A DNA stretch of 55,863 bases, taken from positions 1 through 55,863 of the IMG/VR virus record IMGVR_UViG_3300028840_002412; one strand, 5' to 3'. Position numbers and translations under genes: made by a program. The DNA is from a virus. Shown piece by piece: positions 22,079 through 29,730 of the stretch. The notes under the pieces are model-generated. The model saw only the letters and a list, made by a program, of their open reading frames with translations. It was not told the origin of the DNA and searched no databases. The stretch's first letter is position 1. Every line of letters begins with the position of its first letter.

Positions 22079-24894
22079 TATGCCGCTCCTGCCAGCGCCC
22101 TGCGCACCGTGCGCAAGATCATCGCCTCGAATGCCACCGCGTCTATGCCGCTGTTCACCGTCGTGTCAAAGCTGAACGAGTTTGCCGTCTGGTTGGTCAC
22201 GCTCCCCGCCGGCCGGAAAGAGGACCCCATCCCTGCCGGCTGAAACGTCATCGCGCCCTGGAGCTGCGGAATACTCACCCGCGCCATTCGCTCCATTGCA
22301 TCGGCGGCGGTCTGGATGCCAATGGCCAGCGGGGAGGGCGATTGGCCGACCAGGAACTTGATCTTGTCCCAGAATCCCGGCCCCATCCCCTCGATTCGCT
22401 TGATCAAATTGCCCAGCCATGTGTCCGAGTTTTTGAGCGCTTGGTACATCGTGTCAATGCCCGTTGCCAGCGGGTCGATCACCTCGTCCTTGAACCACTG
22501 CAAGATTGGGCCTAGTCCATCCTCACCTAAAATCTCGGGTATGAACGTGTCCTTGATGTAGTCTCGCACGTTCTGGAATGCCTCAAGCAGGCTTTGGTCT
22601 CCGGTCAGTACGCCGAGCAGGTTGTCACTGATTTCGCTGTAGAGACCCCCAAGCGATTCTGTCAGCGGGTCCCACGCCTCGACAATCATCTGTTTGACTA
22701 CCGGAATGTTGTCAACGAGCCAATCCTCTACATTTTGCAAGAACGGGTACTTTTCCTTGAGCGTGTCCCACGCCTCGCCGACCGTGTCCTTGAACTCGGT
22801 CCAGGTCCCACCTAGTTTTGCGATGGCGGCGTCCCACTTGTCGGAAAACTCTTCTTTGATGGTCTGCCAGATGCCGCCCAGGCTGGTCTTGATCCGCCCC
22901 TTGGCGTCCTCAATCGCCTGGGCAATCGCCCCGCCGATACCCCCGGCTGCCGGTCGAAGCGCGCCCTCGGGTAGACCCGGAATCACAGCCCCCTTGCCTG
23001 CTCCGCTGCCCCGCCGTTCCTGCTCGGTCAGCGCGTCTTGAATGCCGAAAAGCTGCTGTAGAAATCGCTGCTGCCACTCGACTTGTTCTTTGAGCGCGTC
23101 CACCTGCTCTTTGGCGGCGTCCACGCCCGTCTCGGCGGCGCCCACCTCTTTGCGCGCCACGTTGGCCTCTTCCTCGGCGGCGTTGATCCGGGCGAGCTGG
23201 GCCTGTAACGCCTGCTCGCTGGCCCCCTCGCGCAACATCTGGTTGTACTTGGCGGTCTCGGCGCTCACTCGCTGATTGGTGCGCACCGCCCGCTCTTGTG
23301 CGTCGGCCAGCTTTTGCTCTGCCACGGCCACGGCGTCGGTCGCATCGGCCAGGGCAAACTCGCGCCGCGCCAATTCCGCGATGTCGTCTCCGAACTGCTC
23401 GGAGGATTTGGCCAGGATGTTGAGCGCCCCGGCCCGGTCGCCGCCCGCCAGCGCGCCGGAAAGCGCCTTGCTCACGTCGGCAAAGGCCGGCCCTTCAAGC
23501 GCCTTTTTGAGCGGCCCCTGCACCGACTCGAGCACGCCAAAGTCCGCCTCGGTCATCCCTTTCAAAAATGACTCGAACGCCGCGATGCCCCACTTGTCGA
23601 GGTCGGGCGCCACTTTGGGCGGGCTGCCCGGTGCAAGCCACCAGGACAGGATGTTACCGATCTGGTTCATCGCCCAGGTCAGGACGGTGTTCGCCGCGTC
23701 CAGGATGCCCACGGCGAAATTGGTCACGAGGTCCGCGCCCCATTGGATCGCGCTCGCAGCCATCCCGCCCATTCGCGCCGTCCAGTCGGCGTCCAGGTTG
23801 CCCAGCCAGTGCGCGGCTCGATCTGCCAGGTCTCTGAATCCATCGCCGACCAGGGCGAGCACCGCGCCCAGGTTGACCAGGAGCGGGTAGAATGCGCCGC
23901 CCTCGCTGATCGCCGCTGAGAATGCGCCGGTCAGCGCGTTGACGCCTTGCAGGAACGAGGTGAACGCAGGTAGGAGGAACTGGCCCAGCGTGTCCTTGAT
24001 GTTCTGGAAATTAGCTTGTAGCATTGCCATCTGAGCGCCTGCCGTCTCGCTGATGTCCGGCAATGCACCAAACTTTTCTTCGAGCTTGGCCAGGGCCAGC
24101 TCGGTGAGTGCGGTTTGCTGTTCAACCTTGGTCAGTTGGTCGGCCTCTTTGCCGAACATCTCAGACGCCTTAGCGGTCGCCTCTGCTACGCCGACCTGGA
24201 TTTTGAGATTATCCAGGATCATCGGGGACACACGCCCCACGCCGGTGACGAGGCTATTTAGCAGGTAATTCATATCGGTGCCGGTTGCCGCCGATACCTT
24301 GCCCAGCAGGCCCAGCGCTTCCGGCAAGCGCTCGGCAAACTGTCGATTGACGAGGGCCGCCGCGTCGTTGTAGGAGCGCATCAAGTCGCGGTTGGCAATC
24401 ATCCCGCTGGAAGAGCGTTGTAACGCGCTGAGCATGGCCCCGCTGCCACCCTCGATCTCTTGGGTCAGCGTGCGGAACTGGAAGTCTAAGCCCTGGATTG
24501 GCGCGGTCTGTTGTGCGAGCTCGGCCATTTTCTTGCCCAACGCCGCGACGCCTACCGCAGCCCCACCCAAAGCCGCGATTGATCCGGCTGCCGCCACGCC
24601 CACGCCCGCAATGGCTGGGCCAGCAGCACCTAGATATTTGGTCGCAACCCCGGCGAGTTGCCCGAGGCTGCCCATTTTGCCGCCCAATTGGGCAATTCCG
24701 CCGCCCAATCCCGTTAGATTTTGGAGTGCGCTGCCAACTGTCGCGAGAGAAGCACCCCAGGTTTGGAGCTTTGCTGCGTTTGCGCTTCCCCCGACCGCCT
24801 TTCCAAATCCGTCAACCGCTTGTCCAGCGGCCTTCATTTGCGTAATGAATTGGCTTGCGCCCTCGACGGCGAGGATTACGCCTTCTTTTTGCAT
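22078..24894 (-). CDS. Tail tape measure protein
   Basis: This 938-residue protein has an Ala/Gly-rich N-terminal segment with hydrophobic stretches (about 60-130), a TP901-like helical core, a long coiled coil (about 500-620, EQKLADAQERAVRTNQRVSA...) and repeated amphipathic helices with Trp (about 690-780). It sits directly after the chaperone pair, where tape measures belong. Length of a tape measure scales with tail length, so a tail of ordinary siphovirus size is expected. It also forms part of the DNA-ejection channel. Confidence 0.85.
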   Translation of the reverse strand: MQKEGVILAVEGASQFITQMKAAGQAVDGFGKAVGGSANAAKLQTWGASLATVGSALQNLTGLGGGIAQLGGKMGSLGQLAGVATKYLGAAGPAIAGVGVAAAGSIAALGGAAVGVAALGKKMAELAQQTAPIQGLDFQFRTLTQEIEGGSGAMLSALQRSSSGMIANRDLMRSYNDAAALVNRQFAERLPEALGLLGKVSAATGTDMNYLLNSLVTGVGRVSPMILDNLKIQVGVAEATAKASEMFGKEADQLTKVEQQTALTELALAKLEEKFGALPDISETAGAQMAMLQANFQNIKDTLGQFLLPAFTSFLQGVNALTGAFSAAISEGGAFYPLLVNLGAVLALVGDGFRDLADRAAHWLGNLDADWTARMGGMAASAIQWGADLVTNFAVGILDAANTVLTWAMNQIGNILSWWLAPGSPPKVAPDLDKWGIAAFESFLKGMTEADFGVLESVQGPLKKALEGPAFADVSKALSGALAGGDRAGALNILAKSSEQFGDDIAELARREFALADATDAVAVAEQKLADAQERAVRTNQRVSAETAKYNQMLREGASEQALQAQLARINAAEEEANVARKEVGAAETGVDAAKEQVDALKEQVEWQQRFLQQLFGIQDALTEQERRGSGAGKGAVIPGLPEGALRPAAGGIGGAIAQAIEDAKGRIKTSLGGIWQTIKEEFSDKWDAAIAKLGGTWTEFKDTVGEAWDTLKEKYPFLQNVEDWLVDNIPVVKQMIVEAWDPLTESLGGLYSEISDNLLGVLTGDQSLLEAFQNVRDYIKDTFIPEILGEDGLGPILQWFKDEVIDPLATGIDTMYQALKNSDTWLGNLIKRIEGMGPGFWDKIKFLVGQSPSPLAIGIQTAADAMERMARVSIPQLQGAMTFQPAGMGSSFRPAGSVTNQTANSFSFDTTVNSGIDAVAFEAMILRTVRRALAGAA

Positions 24895-24901
24895 TGCTAT
24901 T

Positions 24902-25207
24902 CTAGTCTCGTTCCGCCTGGTACTGTTCCCAGGCGCGCATCGTGTTGGTCGCCCGCACCCAGGCCATCAATTCAGTCTTGCGCTGCACGCTCAACTCGTC
25001 CCACACATCCGCCATCCCGGTCGTGACCATCGCGTCCATCTCGACGGCCAGCGGCCCCAGCAGCCAACCCGGCTCAGCCTTGCGCCGGTCCCTGCGCGCC
25101 AGGAACGCTCGAATCTCCTTGAGCGTCGGCCCCGTCTCGGAGTCCCAGTGAATCGAGAAACGTGGCCTCGACGGAATCGAGTGCCTCCTGTGCCAGGCCA
25201 CTGGCAC
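24902..25207 (-). CDS. Tail assembly chaperone, frameshift extension (gpT-like)
   Basis: This overlapping frame encodes a conserved-looking helical domain (PTLKEIRAFLARRDRRKAEP..., MADVWDELSVQRKTELMAWV). Its own start is unconvincing. It is in the +1 (equivalently -2) frame relative to 25074-25733. A run of four G at 25133-25130 (codon GGG followed by G) lets tRNA-Gly slip +1, joining ...GLRDG to PTLKE. Fused chaperones made by programmed frameshifting upstream of the tape measure gene are a hallmark of long-tailed phages. The slip site is a proposal. Confidence 0.6.
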   Translation of the reverse strand: MPVAWHRRHSIPSRPRFSIHWDSETGPTLKEIRAFLARRDRRKAEPGWLLGPLAVEMDAMVTTGMADVWDELSVQRKTELMAWVRATNTMRAWEQYQAERD

Positions 25208-25733
25208 GCATAATGCCCGCCGTCACCCTTGCGCCGTCCGCCTGCGTGCGGATCACCTCGTTGTCGATGAACGACAGGCGGAGCGCCGCGGCGTGGGGCA
25301 AGTCGCCGTCCTCGATCTCGAATCCAAAGAGCGCGCGCTGTTCGGCGGCCCACGTTTCCAGGTCGGCAGGCAGGCCGCGCACCCGGACGCCACGGAGGGC
25401 CATAAAGCGCCCGCGCATCTCGTTGCGCTTGGCGGCAATCGCGGCCATCTCGGCGTCGTAGGCGGCCTTGGCCTCCAGGTAAGCGCACCACTTTTCCCGG
25501 TCCGCTGCGGGCGTCGTTGGATCGTCGGCGGCCTTCTGGTCATAGGTCCGTTCTTCCGTCTCTCCGCCCGCGCCCATCACGGTGTAGGTCGGCGGTTCGG
25601 GCGCGTCCGGCTCGGCTAGCGTCTGCCCGGCCCTCAGCAGCAGGTCCGCCACGGGTTGGCATTCCACCTGCCAACCGGAGGCGGTCGTCACGACGACAGT
25701 CCCGTCGCTCTCGACTTCGTACAGTGTGCTCAT
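25074..25733 (-). CDS. Tail assembly chaperone (gpG-like)
   Basis: This 219-residue protein has a beta-rich N-terminus (MSTLYEVESDGTVVVTTASG...), a helical middle (about 80-120, Ala/Glu/Lys-rich) and a C-terminal part that overlaps the gpT-like frame by more than 130 bases. It starts with an ATG overlapping the upstream metalloprotease stop. It should bind the tape measure during tail assembly and not be in the mature virion. Assignment rests on the overlap and location. Confidence 0.6.
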   Translation of the reverse strand: MSTLYEVESDGTVVVTTASGWQVECQPVADLLLRAGQTLAEPDAPEPPTYTVMGAGGETEERTYDQKAADDPTTPAADREKWCAYLEAKAAYDAEMAAIAAKRNEMRGRFMALRGVRVRGLPADLETWAAEQRALFGFEIEDGDLPHAAALRLSFIDNEVIRTQADGARVTAGIMRASGLAQEALDSVEATFLDSLGLRDGADAQGDSSVPGAQGPAQG

Positions 25734-26017
25734 TGCTCACCCCTCAGTTCTGGGTTGTCTACAAGCACCTGCATAATGCCGTAGGATAGGGCGGCAAGCT
25801 GCCCCTCGTCGTGTCGCTCATATCCGGCGTGTACCAAGATGGCGTGCATCACCTCGTGCCACAGTGTCGCCCTTTGCGCCGCCGGGCTCAAAGTTGACTC
25901 TAGCTTGATCGCGGATTCATCGTGTGCAAGCTGCCCGTCTATCGGTTCGTCCCCGTCCCTCAAGTTGGGCACGTACTCAACCTGGTAGTAGATCGCGCCA
26001 ATGCGTACTTTGTTCAT
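25730..26017 (-). CDS. ImmA/IrrE-like small metallopeptidase
   Basis: This 95-residue protein has HEVMH at residues 54-58 (HExxH zinc motif) within TLWHEVMHAIL, and a downstream Glu/His-containing helix. That is the minimal core of the IrrE/ImmA or SprT-like zincin fold. ImmA enzymes cleave phage repressors, but small zincins also occur among virion genes. No repressor gene is adjacent. Substrate unknown. A GGGGAGCAATG start is good. Confidence 0.65.
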   Translation of the reverse strand: MNKVRIGAIYYQVEYVPNLRDGDEPIDGQLAHDESAIKLESTLSPAAQRATLWHEVMHAILVHAGYERHDEGQLAALSYGIMQVLVDNPELRGEQ

Positions 26018-26039
26018 TGCTCCCCTTTTCGTGGAAACA

Positions 26040-26125
26040 GCCGAGTTAGCAGGGAGGGGAGCGCCCCACTAGCCCGGCTGTCTCCATAACGGACACCCGT
26101 TTTTGCTCCCCTAGTTTGTGTCCGC
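26040..26125 (-). terminator. Paired stem-loops after the major tail gene
   Basis: On the leftward strand CGGACAC/GTGTCCG forms one hairpin and ACAGCCG/CGGCTGT plus CTAGC/GTTAG extends a second, with GGGG-CGCT-CCCC inside it. They occupy most of the 114-base gap between the major tail gene and the metallopeptidase gene. The lack of a long T tract suggests mRNA processing or partial termination that keeps major tail protein levels high. Confidence 0.5.
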
Positions 26126-26131
26126 GTTACC

Positions 26132-27694
26132 CTAGTCCCAGGTCTCGCCCGCCGGCTTGAGCGTCCATACGATGCTATGCCCGCCGGTCAACTGCTCGCC
26201 GACGCCGTGTACCTTGTTGTAGCCGCACACCTGGATCGCGTTGATGCCGTAGTAGGTCGGCGTCGTAGAGAACGAGGTGGTGTGCGTGTAGACCTCCCAC
26301 TCGTAGCCGCCGTCAAACGTGCGGTAGATTGCCGGGTATTTGTGCGTGCTCACCACGCGGTAGCCACCGATAAATCCGCAGTATTCGTCAATGAATCGCC
26401 CGTCCCCGGTCTCGGTCGGCGCGCTGGGCAAGTTGCGCTCGGTCCACGTCGCGCCCCAGTCGTTGGTGTACCAGACGTTGATCCCGTCGTCCGTGCCGAC
26501 CCAAACGCGGTTGGAGTCGATGACCGAGACCCAGATGCCCTCTTGTGCCTCTGGCTCCGCCGTCGCCAGCGCCCAGTGTGCGCCGCCGTCGGTCGTCTGG
26601 ATAAAGTGCCCACTGGTTGCGGGTTGCCCGCCCACCGCCCAGCCATAATTGGCGTCGGCAAAGTGAACATAATACAACCCTTCGCTTGCGCCCGCGTCGG
26701 GCACGCTCTGCGCCGTCCAGGACGCGCCGCCGTCAGACGAAAAATAGACGTTGGCCTGATCCGTGCAAAACCAGATATGGCGCTCGTCCAGTGCAAACAG
26801 CGCACCCGAGTGCAGCGCATACTCGCCGTTCGTGCTGCCCACGTTGACGGTCGTCCAGGTGGCACCGCCGTCGTCCGAGTAGGCAATCTCGGCGGGGTTG
26901 GCGCCGTCTGTCGTGCCACGGGCAGCGATCAGGCGCTCGGTCGTCGAATCGATGGAAAAGCATACCAGCGATGCGACGGCTTCGCCGGCCGCAAACGGAT
27001 CTGCCGCGCCAGTGGTCCAGGTTGCGGCGTAGTCATCGCTGTAGTACGTGTTGGCCGTCGCGCCTGCACTGGTCGCATCCTCGCCGACCTGGAGGTACTT
27101 GCACGCGCCCTCTTTGGAGCCACACGGACCCAGGCATTGCGGCGTGGTGCACGTCACGATATCCCGCAGCGGGTTGTCCGAGTCCTGCGCATCCGTCACC
27201 GTGCCGACCAGAGGCCAGTATTCCTCTGGAAGCGGCTGGGCGCTGAGGCTAAACGTCTGTTCGTTCTTCTCTGCGCCTTCGCCCTCATTTGCTCGCCTGC
27301 GCACGTTCTGCGCGCTGCTCTTGCTCGTCACGAACGAGTTGGCAAGAAGCTGGCCCGATTCGTAGTTGAGGAATGTGTCGGCCCTGCCACAGTGGAAATG
27401 GTGCACATAGACACCCACCGGGCAGCGTTCCTTTGCCACCTTGGCCAGCCACGCGCGAGATTTCTTACGCCAGCTCATCACGTCCCCCGTGGCCGCGCTG
27501 GGCGTGCCCTGCGTGCGGTTGACCGTGACCCAGTTGCCTGCCGCGTCTTGGCAAAACCGGCTCGTTACGTCGCCTTGCGGCTCGTCGATTCCGTCGATGT
27601 CTGAGCAGAGAAGCGGGTAGCTGATCGTGTTGGGGCCACCGGGTTGTACCCAGATCACCCCGTTGAAGTTGTCAAAGTAGTTGTCGTTAGGCAT
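26132..27694 (-). CDS. Major tail protein with C-terminal beta-propeller
   Basis: This 520-residue protein lies where the major tail tube protein is expected. Residues 1-190 are the candidate tail-tube domain. Residues about 215-515 contain repeated SDDGGATWT/TTDGGAHW/TNDWGATWT/FDGGYEWEV Asp-box motifs, which define BNR/sortilin-type beta-propellers. A propeller this size appended to a tail tube protein is unusual and would decorate the tail surface. Alternatively the whole protein is a separate decoration. The N-terminal assignment is from position only. Confidence 0.6.
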   Translation of the reverse strand: MPNDNYFDNFNGVIWVQPGGPNTISYPLLCSDIDGIDEPQGDVTSRFCQDAAGNWVTVNRTQGTPSAATGDVMSWRKKSRAWLAKVAKERCPVGVYVHHFHCGRADTFLNYESGQLLANSFVTSKSSAQNVRRRANEGEGAEKNEQTFSLSAQPLPEEYWPLVGTVTDAQDSDNPLRDIVTCTTPQCLGPCGSKEGACKYLQVGEDATSAGATANTYYSDDYAATWTTGAADPFAAGEAVASLVCFSIDSTTERLIAARGTTDGANPAEIAYSDDGGATWTTVNVGSTNGEYALHSGALFALDERHIWFCTDQANVYFSSDGGASWTAQSVPDAGASEGLYYVHFADANYGWAVGGQPATSGHFIQTTDGGAHWALATAEPEAQEGIWVSVIDSNRVWVGTDDGINVWYTNDWGATWTERNLPSAPTETGDGRFIDEYCGFIGGYRVVSTHKYPAIYRTFDGGYEWEVYTHTTSFSTTPTYYGINAIQVCGYNKVHGVGEQLTGGHSIVWTLKPAGETWD

Positions 27695-27697
27695 TGC

Positions 27698-28114
27698 CTA
27701 TTTACTCCTTGGGGGTTTTGCCTCTGCGGCCCGCCGGGCCGCGTCACGCACCACCCGTCCGATTAGATTGGTTCCGATCCGTATGAGCTGGCGATCTCGG
27801 TCACGGAGATCGTCCAGCGTGTAGATGCCCGCTTGGCGGAGCATAGAGGCCAATGTCTCAGTCGTGATGCTGTCCATTCCCAGGTACGCTTCCCACTGGA
27901 TGCCGTAGTAGGGGCATTGGTCCAGGTCGCCTTGTGCGATCGTGCCGTCCTCGATCTTGGCCGTGGGCGCGTAGTAGCGCCGAAAGTCGTCGGTCTGCAC
28001 CAGCGCGCTCTTGCCCTGTTCCTCGATCACGCGCACCAGGATGCGCTCTGGTTCTGGCGTCGGACCCGGTTCTGGATGGGTCGATCCGGTTTGCTCGTTC
28101 AATTCTTCTGTCAT
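27698..28114 (-). CDS. Head-tail region protein, helix-hairpin-helix-like C-terminus
   Basis: This 138-residue protein has a Pro/Glu-rich N-terminus, a compact middle (VIEEQGKSALVQTDDF...) and a helical C-terminus LASMLRQAGIYTLDDLRDRD reminiscent of helix-hairpin-helix segments. Its ATG overlaps the stop of the gp10-like gene. It could be the tail terminator. No firm family. Confidence 0.5.
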   Translation of the reverse strand: MTEELNEQTGSTHPEPGPTPEPERILVRVIEEQGKSALVQTDDFRRYYAPTAKIEDGTIAQGDLDQCPYYGIQWEAYLGMDSITTETLASMLRQAGIYTLDDLRDRDRQLIRIGTNLIGRVVRDAARRAAEAKPPRSK

Positions 28115-28605
28115 TTGAATATCCTGCCTATGCCTTGCCCGATTCGCTTGGCGAATTTGGGCACATATTTGATCGTAATCGCCAATCCAAAACGGCGAGC
28201 CTTGGTACCGGGATGATCCACCTCTTTAAATGCGACTCGTTCCCCGTCCGATACAGTTCCGGGGCCGCCGAACTTGCCAATGGGCTTGGTTTTTGGCTGA
28301 TAGCTTCTTGGGCCGCCCCACACAAACGAGAGCGCTTTTGCATTCTTTGCGCGTATCTTGTGCGGTTTCGTGCCTCTGCCGTAGCGCCAGATATTCTCGT
28401 TGGGGCCTTGCGCCTCAATTCCAATCGTGAACCTTCGCACCTTAGCGACAAACTTCGGCTGGTGATCCCAGTCAGCTACCACCTTGTCATACTCTTCGAT
28501 CAGGTCTATTGCAGCCTCTTTTTGGGCGTCTTTGAGTTCAGCTTTCGCTCGTTTAGCCCAATCTGCGACCTTGCCCTTTCCAATTCGCTTGGCTCCAATC
28601 CTCAT
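28111..28605 (-). CDS. HK97 gp10-like head-tail connector protein
   Basis: This 164-residue basic protein contains RYGRGTKPHKIRAKNAKALS...VDHPGTKARRF, the PHxIxxKxAKxLxF...HPGTKxxxF pattern of the HK97 gp10/minor tail family. It should help join head and tail. It overlaps both neighbours by four bases. Confidence 0.8.
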   Translation of the reverse strand: MRIGAKRIGKGKVADWAKRAKAELKDAQKEAAIDLIEEYDKVVADWDHQPKFVAKVRRFTIGIEAQGPNENIWRYGRGTKPHKIRAKNAKALSFVWGGPRSYQPKTKPIGKFGGPGTVSDGERVAFKEVDHPGTKARRFGLAITIKYVPKFAKRIGQGIGRIFK

Positions 28606-28838
28606 TCCATCACCCTAAACACTGCCGTTGCGCCATTCGTCCGTCTCGGCGTCAGGAACTTGACGCCATCCCGCGCGTCTACGTAGCCTGTCGTTCGGTC
28701 TTGCCCGAACCAATACACCAGGCCAGTCACCTGCCCGCGCCAGGGACGCACACCCGGCGCCTTGCCGGTGTAGGCCACGCGCAGCCAGCCAAACTCGCCC
28801 GGCCACGGTGGGGGCGGGCCGTCCGGTTCTTGTGGCAC
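28602..28838 (-). CDS. Small virion-region protein
   Basis: This 78-residue protein is Pro/Trp/Gly-rich at its N-terminus and beta-rich afterwards (VTGLVYWFGQDRTTGYVDAR). Its stop overlaps the gp10-like start. The start is uncertain because the GGAGGA site is closer to an out-of-frame GTG. In this location a head closure (adaptor) role is plausible. Confidence 0.5.
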   Translation of the reverse strand: MPQEPDGPPPPWPGEFGWLRVAYTGKAPGVRPWRGQVTGLVYWFGQDRTTGYVDARDGVKFLTPRRTNGATAVFRVME

Positions 28839-28874
28839 GACACGTCGCGCCCGTCCTCCGCCGCCTCAAGACAC

Positions 28875-29060
28875 CTAGTGGTCCGCCTTCTCTGCGACGT
28901 AAAAGCGGTAGCCGTGCTCGACCAGCCAGCCCAGGCAGCGGCCATAGAGCCAGTCGGGGCAGGCTGCCGCCAGGAGAAGCGCCCAGTAGACGATCCCCTT
29001 CCGGCACAGAGAGCGCGCCAGCCATCTCGGTTGTACGACCATGATTAGCGGTTCGGCCAT
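28875..29060 (-). CDS. Small hydrophobic protein
   Basis: A 61-residue protein starts directly after the previous stop (TAG-ATG). It is rich in Trp, Leu, Arg and Cys (YWALLLAAACPDWLYGRCLGW) and may span or line the membrane once. Function unknown. Confidence 0.45.
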   Translation of the reverse strand: MAEPLIMVVQPRWLARSLCRKGIVYWALLLAAACPDWLYGRCLGWLVEHGYRFYVAEKADH

Positions 29061-29720
29061 CTAGCTGTTCCTCAGAATATCGTTATAGATGATCATCGCC
29101 CGGCTGAATGCGTCCTGCCCCTGCTGTGCCCAGCCCATCGCCGGGAAATTGGCCCCGGTTGCGCCATCGCACACGTCAATCACGCCCGTGGCAATGTTCG
29201 TGAGCTGCGTGCCCATCCACTGGAGCAGCGTGTCCTTGCGCGCATCGCTCAAGTGTGGGTTGCCGCAGGGACACGAATAGTACGATGCCGCGTCAATAAT
29301 GACCAGCTTTTCCAGGTACGAGGTCGCCCAGCTTGCCAGGGTGCAGTCGCAGGCCCCAACCGATGCCAATGCTGCATGGATGTCTGTTGCTGCCACGTCC
29401 AGCCAGTGCTCGATATTGGCGATCTGCATCCCGGTGATAAGCGTGATGCGGTAGGAATCGCCATTGTCCCACGTGACGCCCGTTGCCGTGATCGTCGTCT
29501 CTGTGACGGCAGTCACCGGGCCGCTGGTGCTATCTGTCAGGTTGTAGAGCACCATCCCCACGTTAGCCTGGACGCCTTTCGTCAGAAAGTGCGCGTCATT
29601 GTCCTGTAGCGCCGCATCACCTGGCCCCGCTCCATCGTGCGTGCCCGCTATGAGATTGTCCACGCACCAGAACGTGGCCCACGACCACGCATCCGGCACA
29701 ATTGAGCTATCACACACCAT
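29061..29720 (-). CDS. Head-tail connector region protein with Ig-like module
   Basis: This 219-residue protein has a beta module at about residues 50-93 (VLYNLTDSTSGPVTAVTET...). The same module pattern occurs in the LamG protein at 40428-44216 (IYNVTDGSSGTITAVGGT). A helical C-terminal part with paired Cys follows. Both proteins are probably virion parts. No named family. Confidence 0.5.
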   Translation of the reverse strand: MVCDSSIVPDAWSWATFWCVDNLIAGTHDGAGPGDAALQDNDAHFLTKGVQANVGMVLYNLTDSTSGPVTAVTETTITATGVTWDNGDSYRITLITGMQIANIEHWLDVAATDIHAALASVGACDCTLASWATSYLEKLVIIDAASYYSCPCGNPHLSDARKDTLLQWMGTQLTNIATGVIDVCDGATGANFPAMGWAQQGQDAFSRAMIIYNDILRNS

Positions 29721-29730
29721 CTATCCGCCT

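Noticed and set aside
26177-27604. Long plus-strand frame (475 codons) opposite the major tail gene
   Set aside because: It is an antisense frame kept open by GC-rich codon usage of the tail gene; composition is Arg/Val/Ala-rich with no recognisable domain or ribosome site. Other long antisense frames (for example 34871-35998, 36116-37450, 46861-48021, 53950-54984) were rejected for the same reason.
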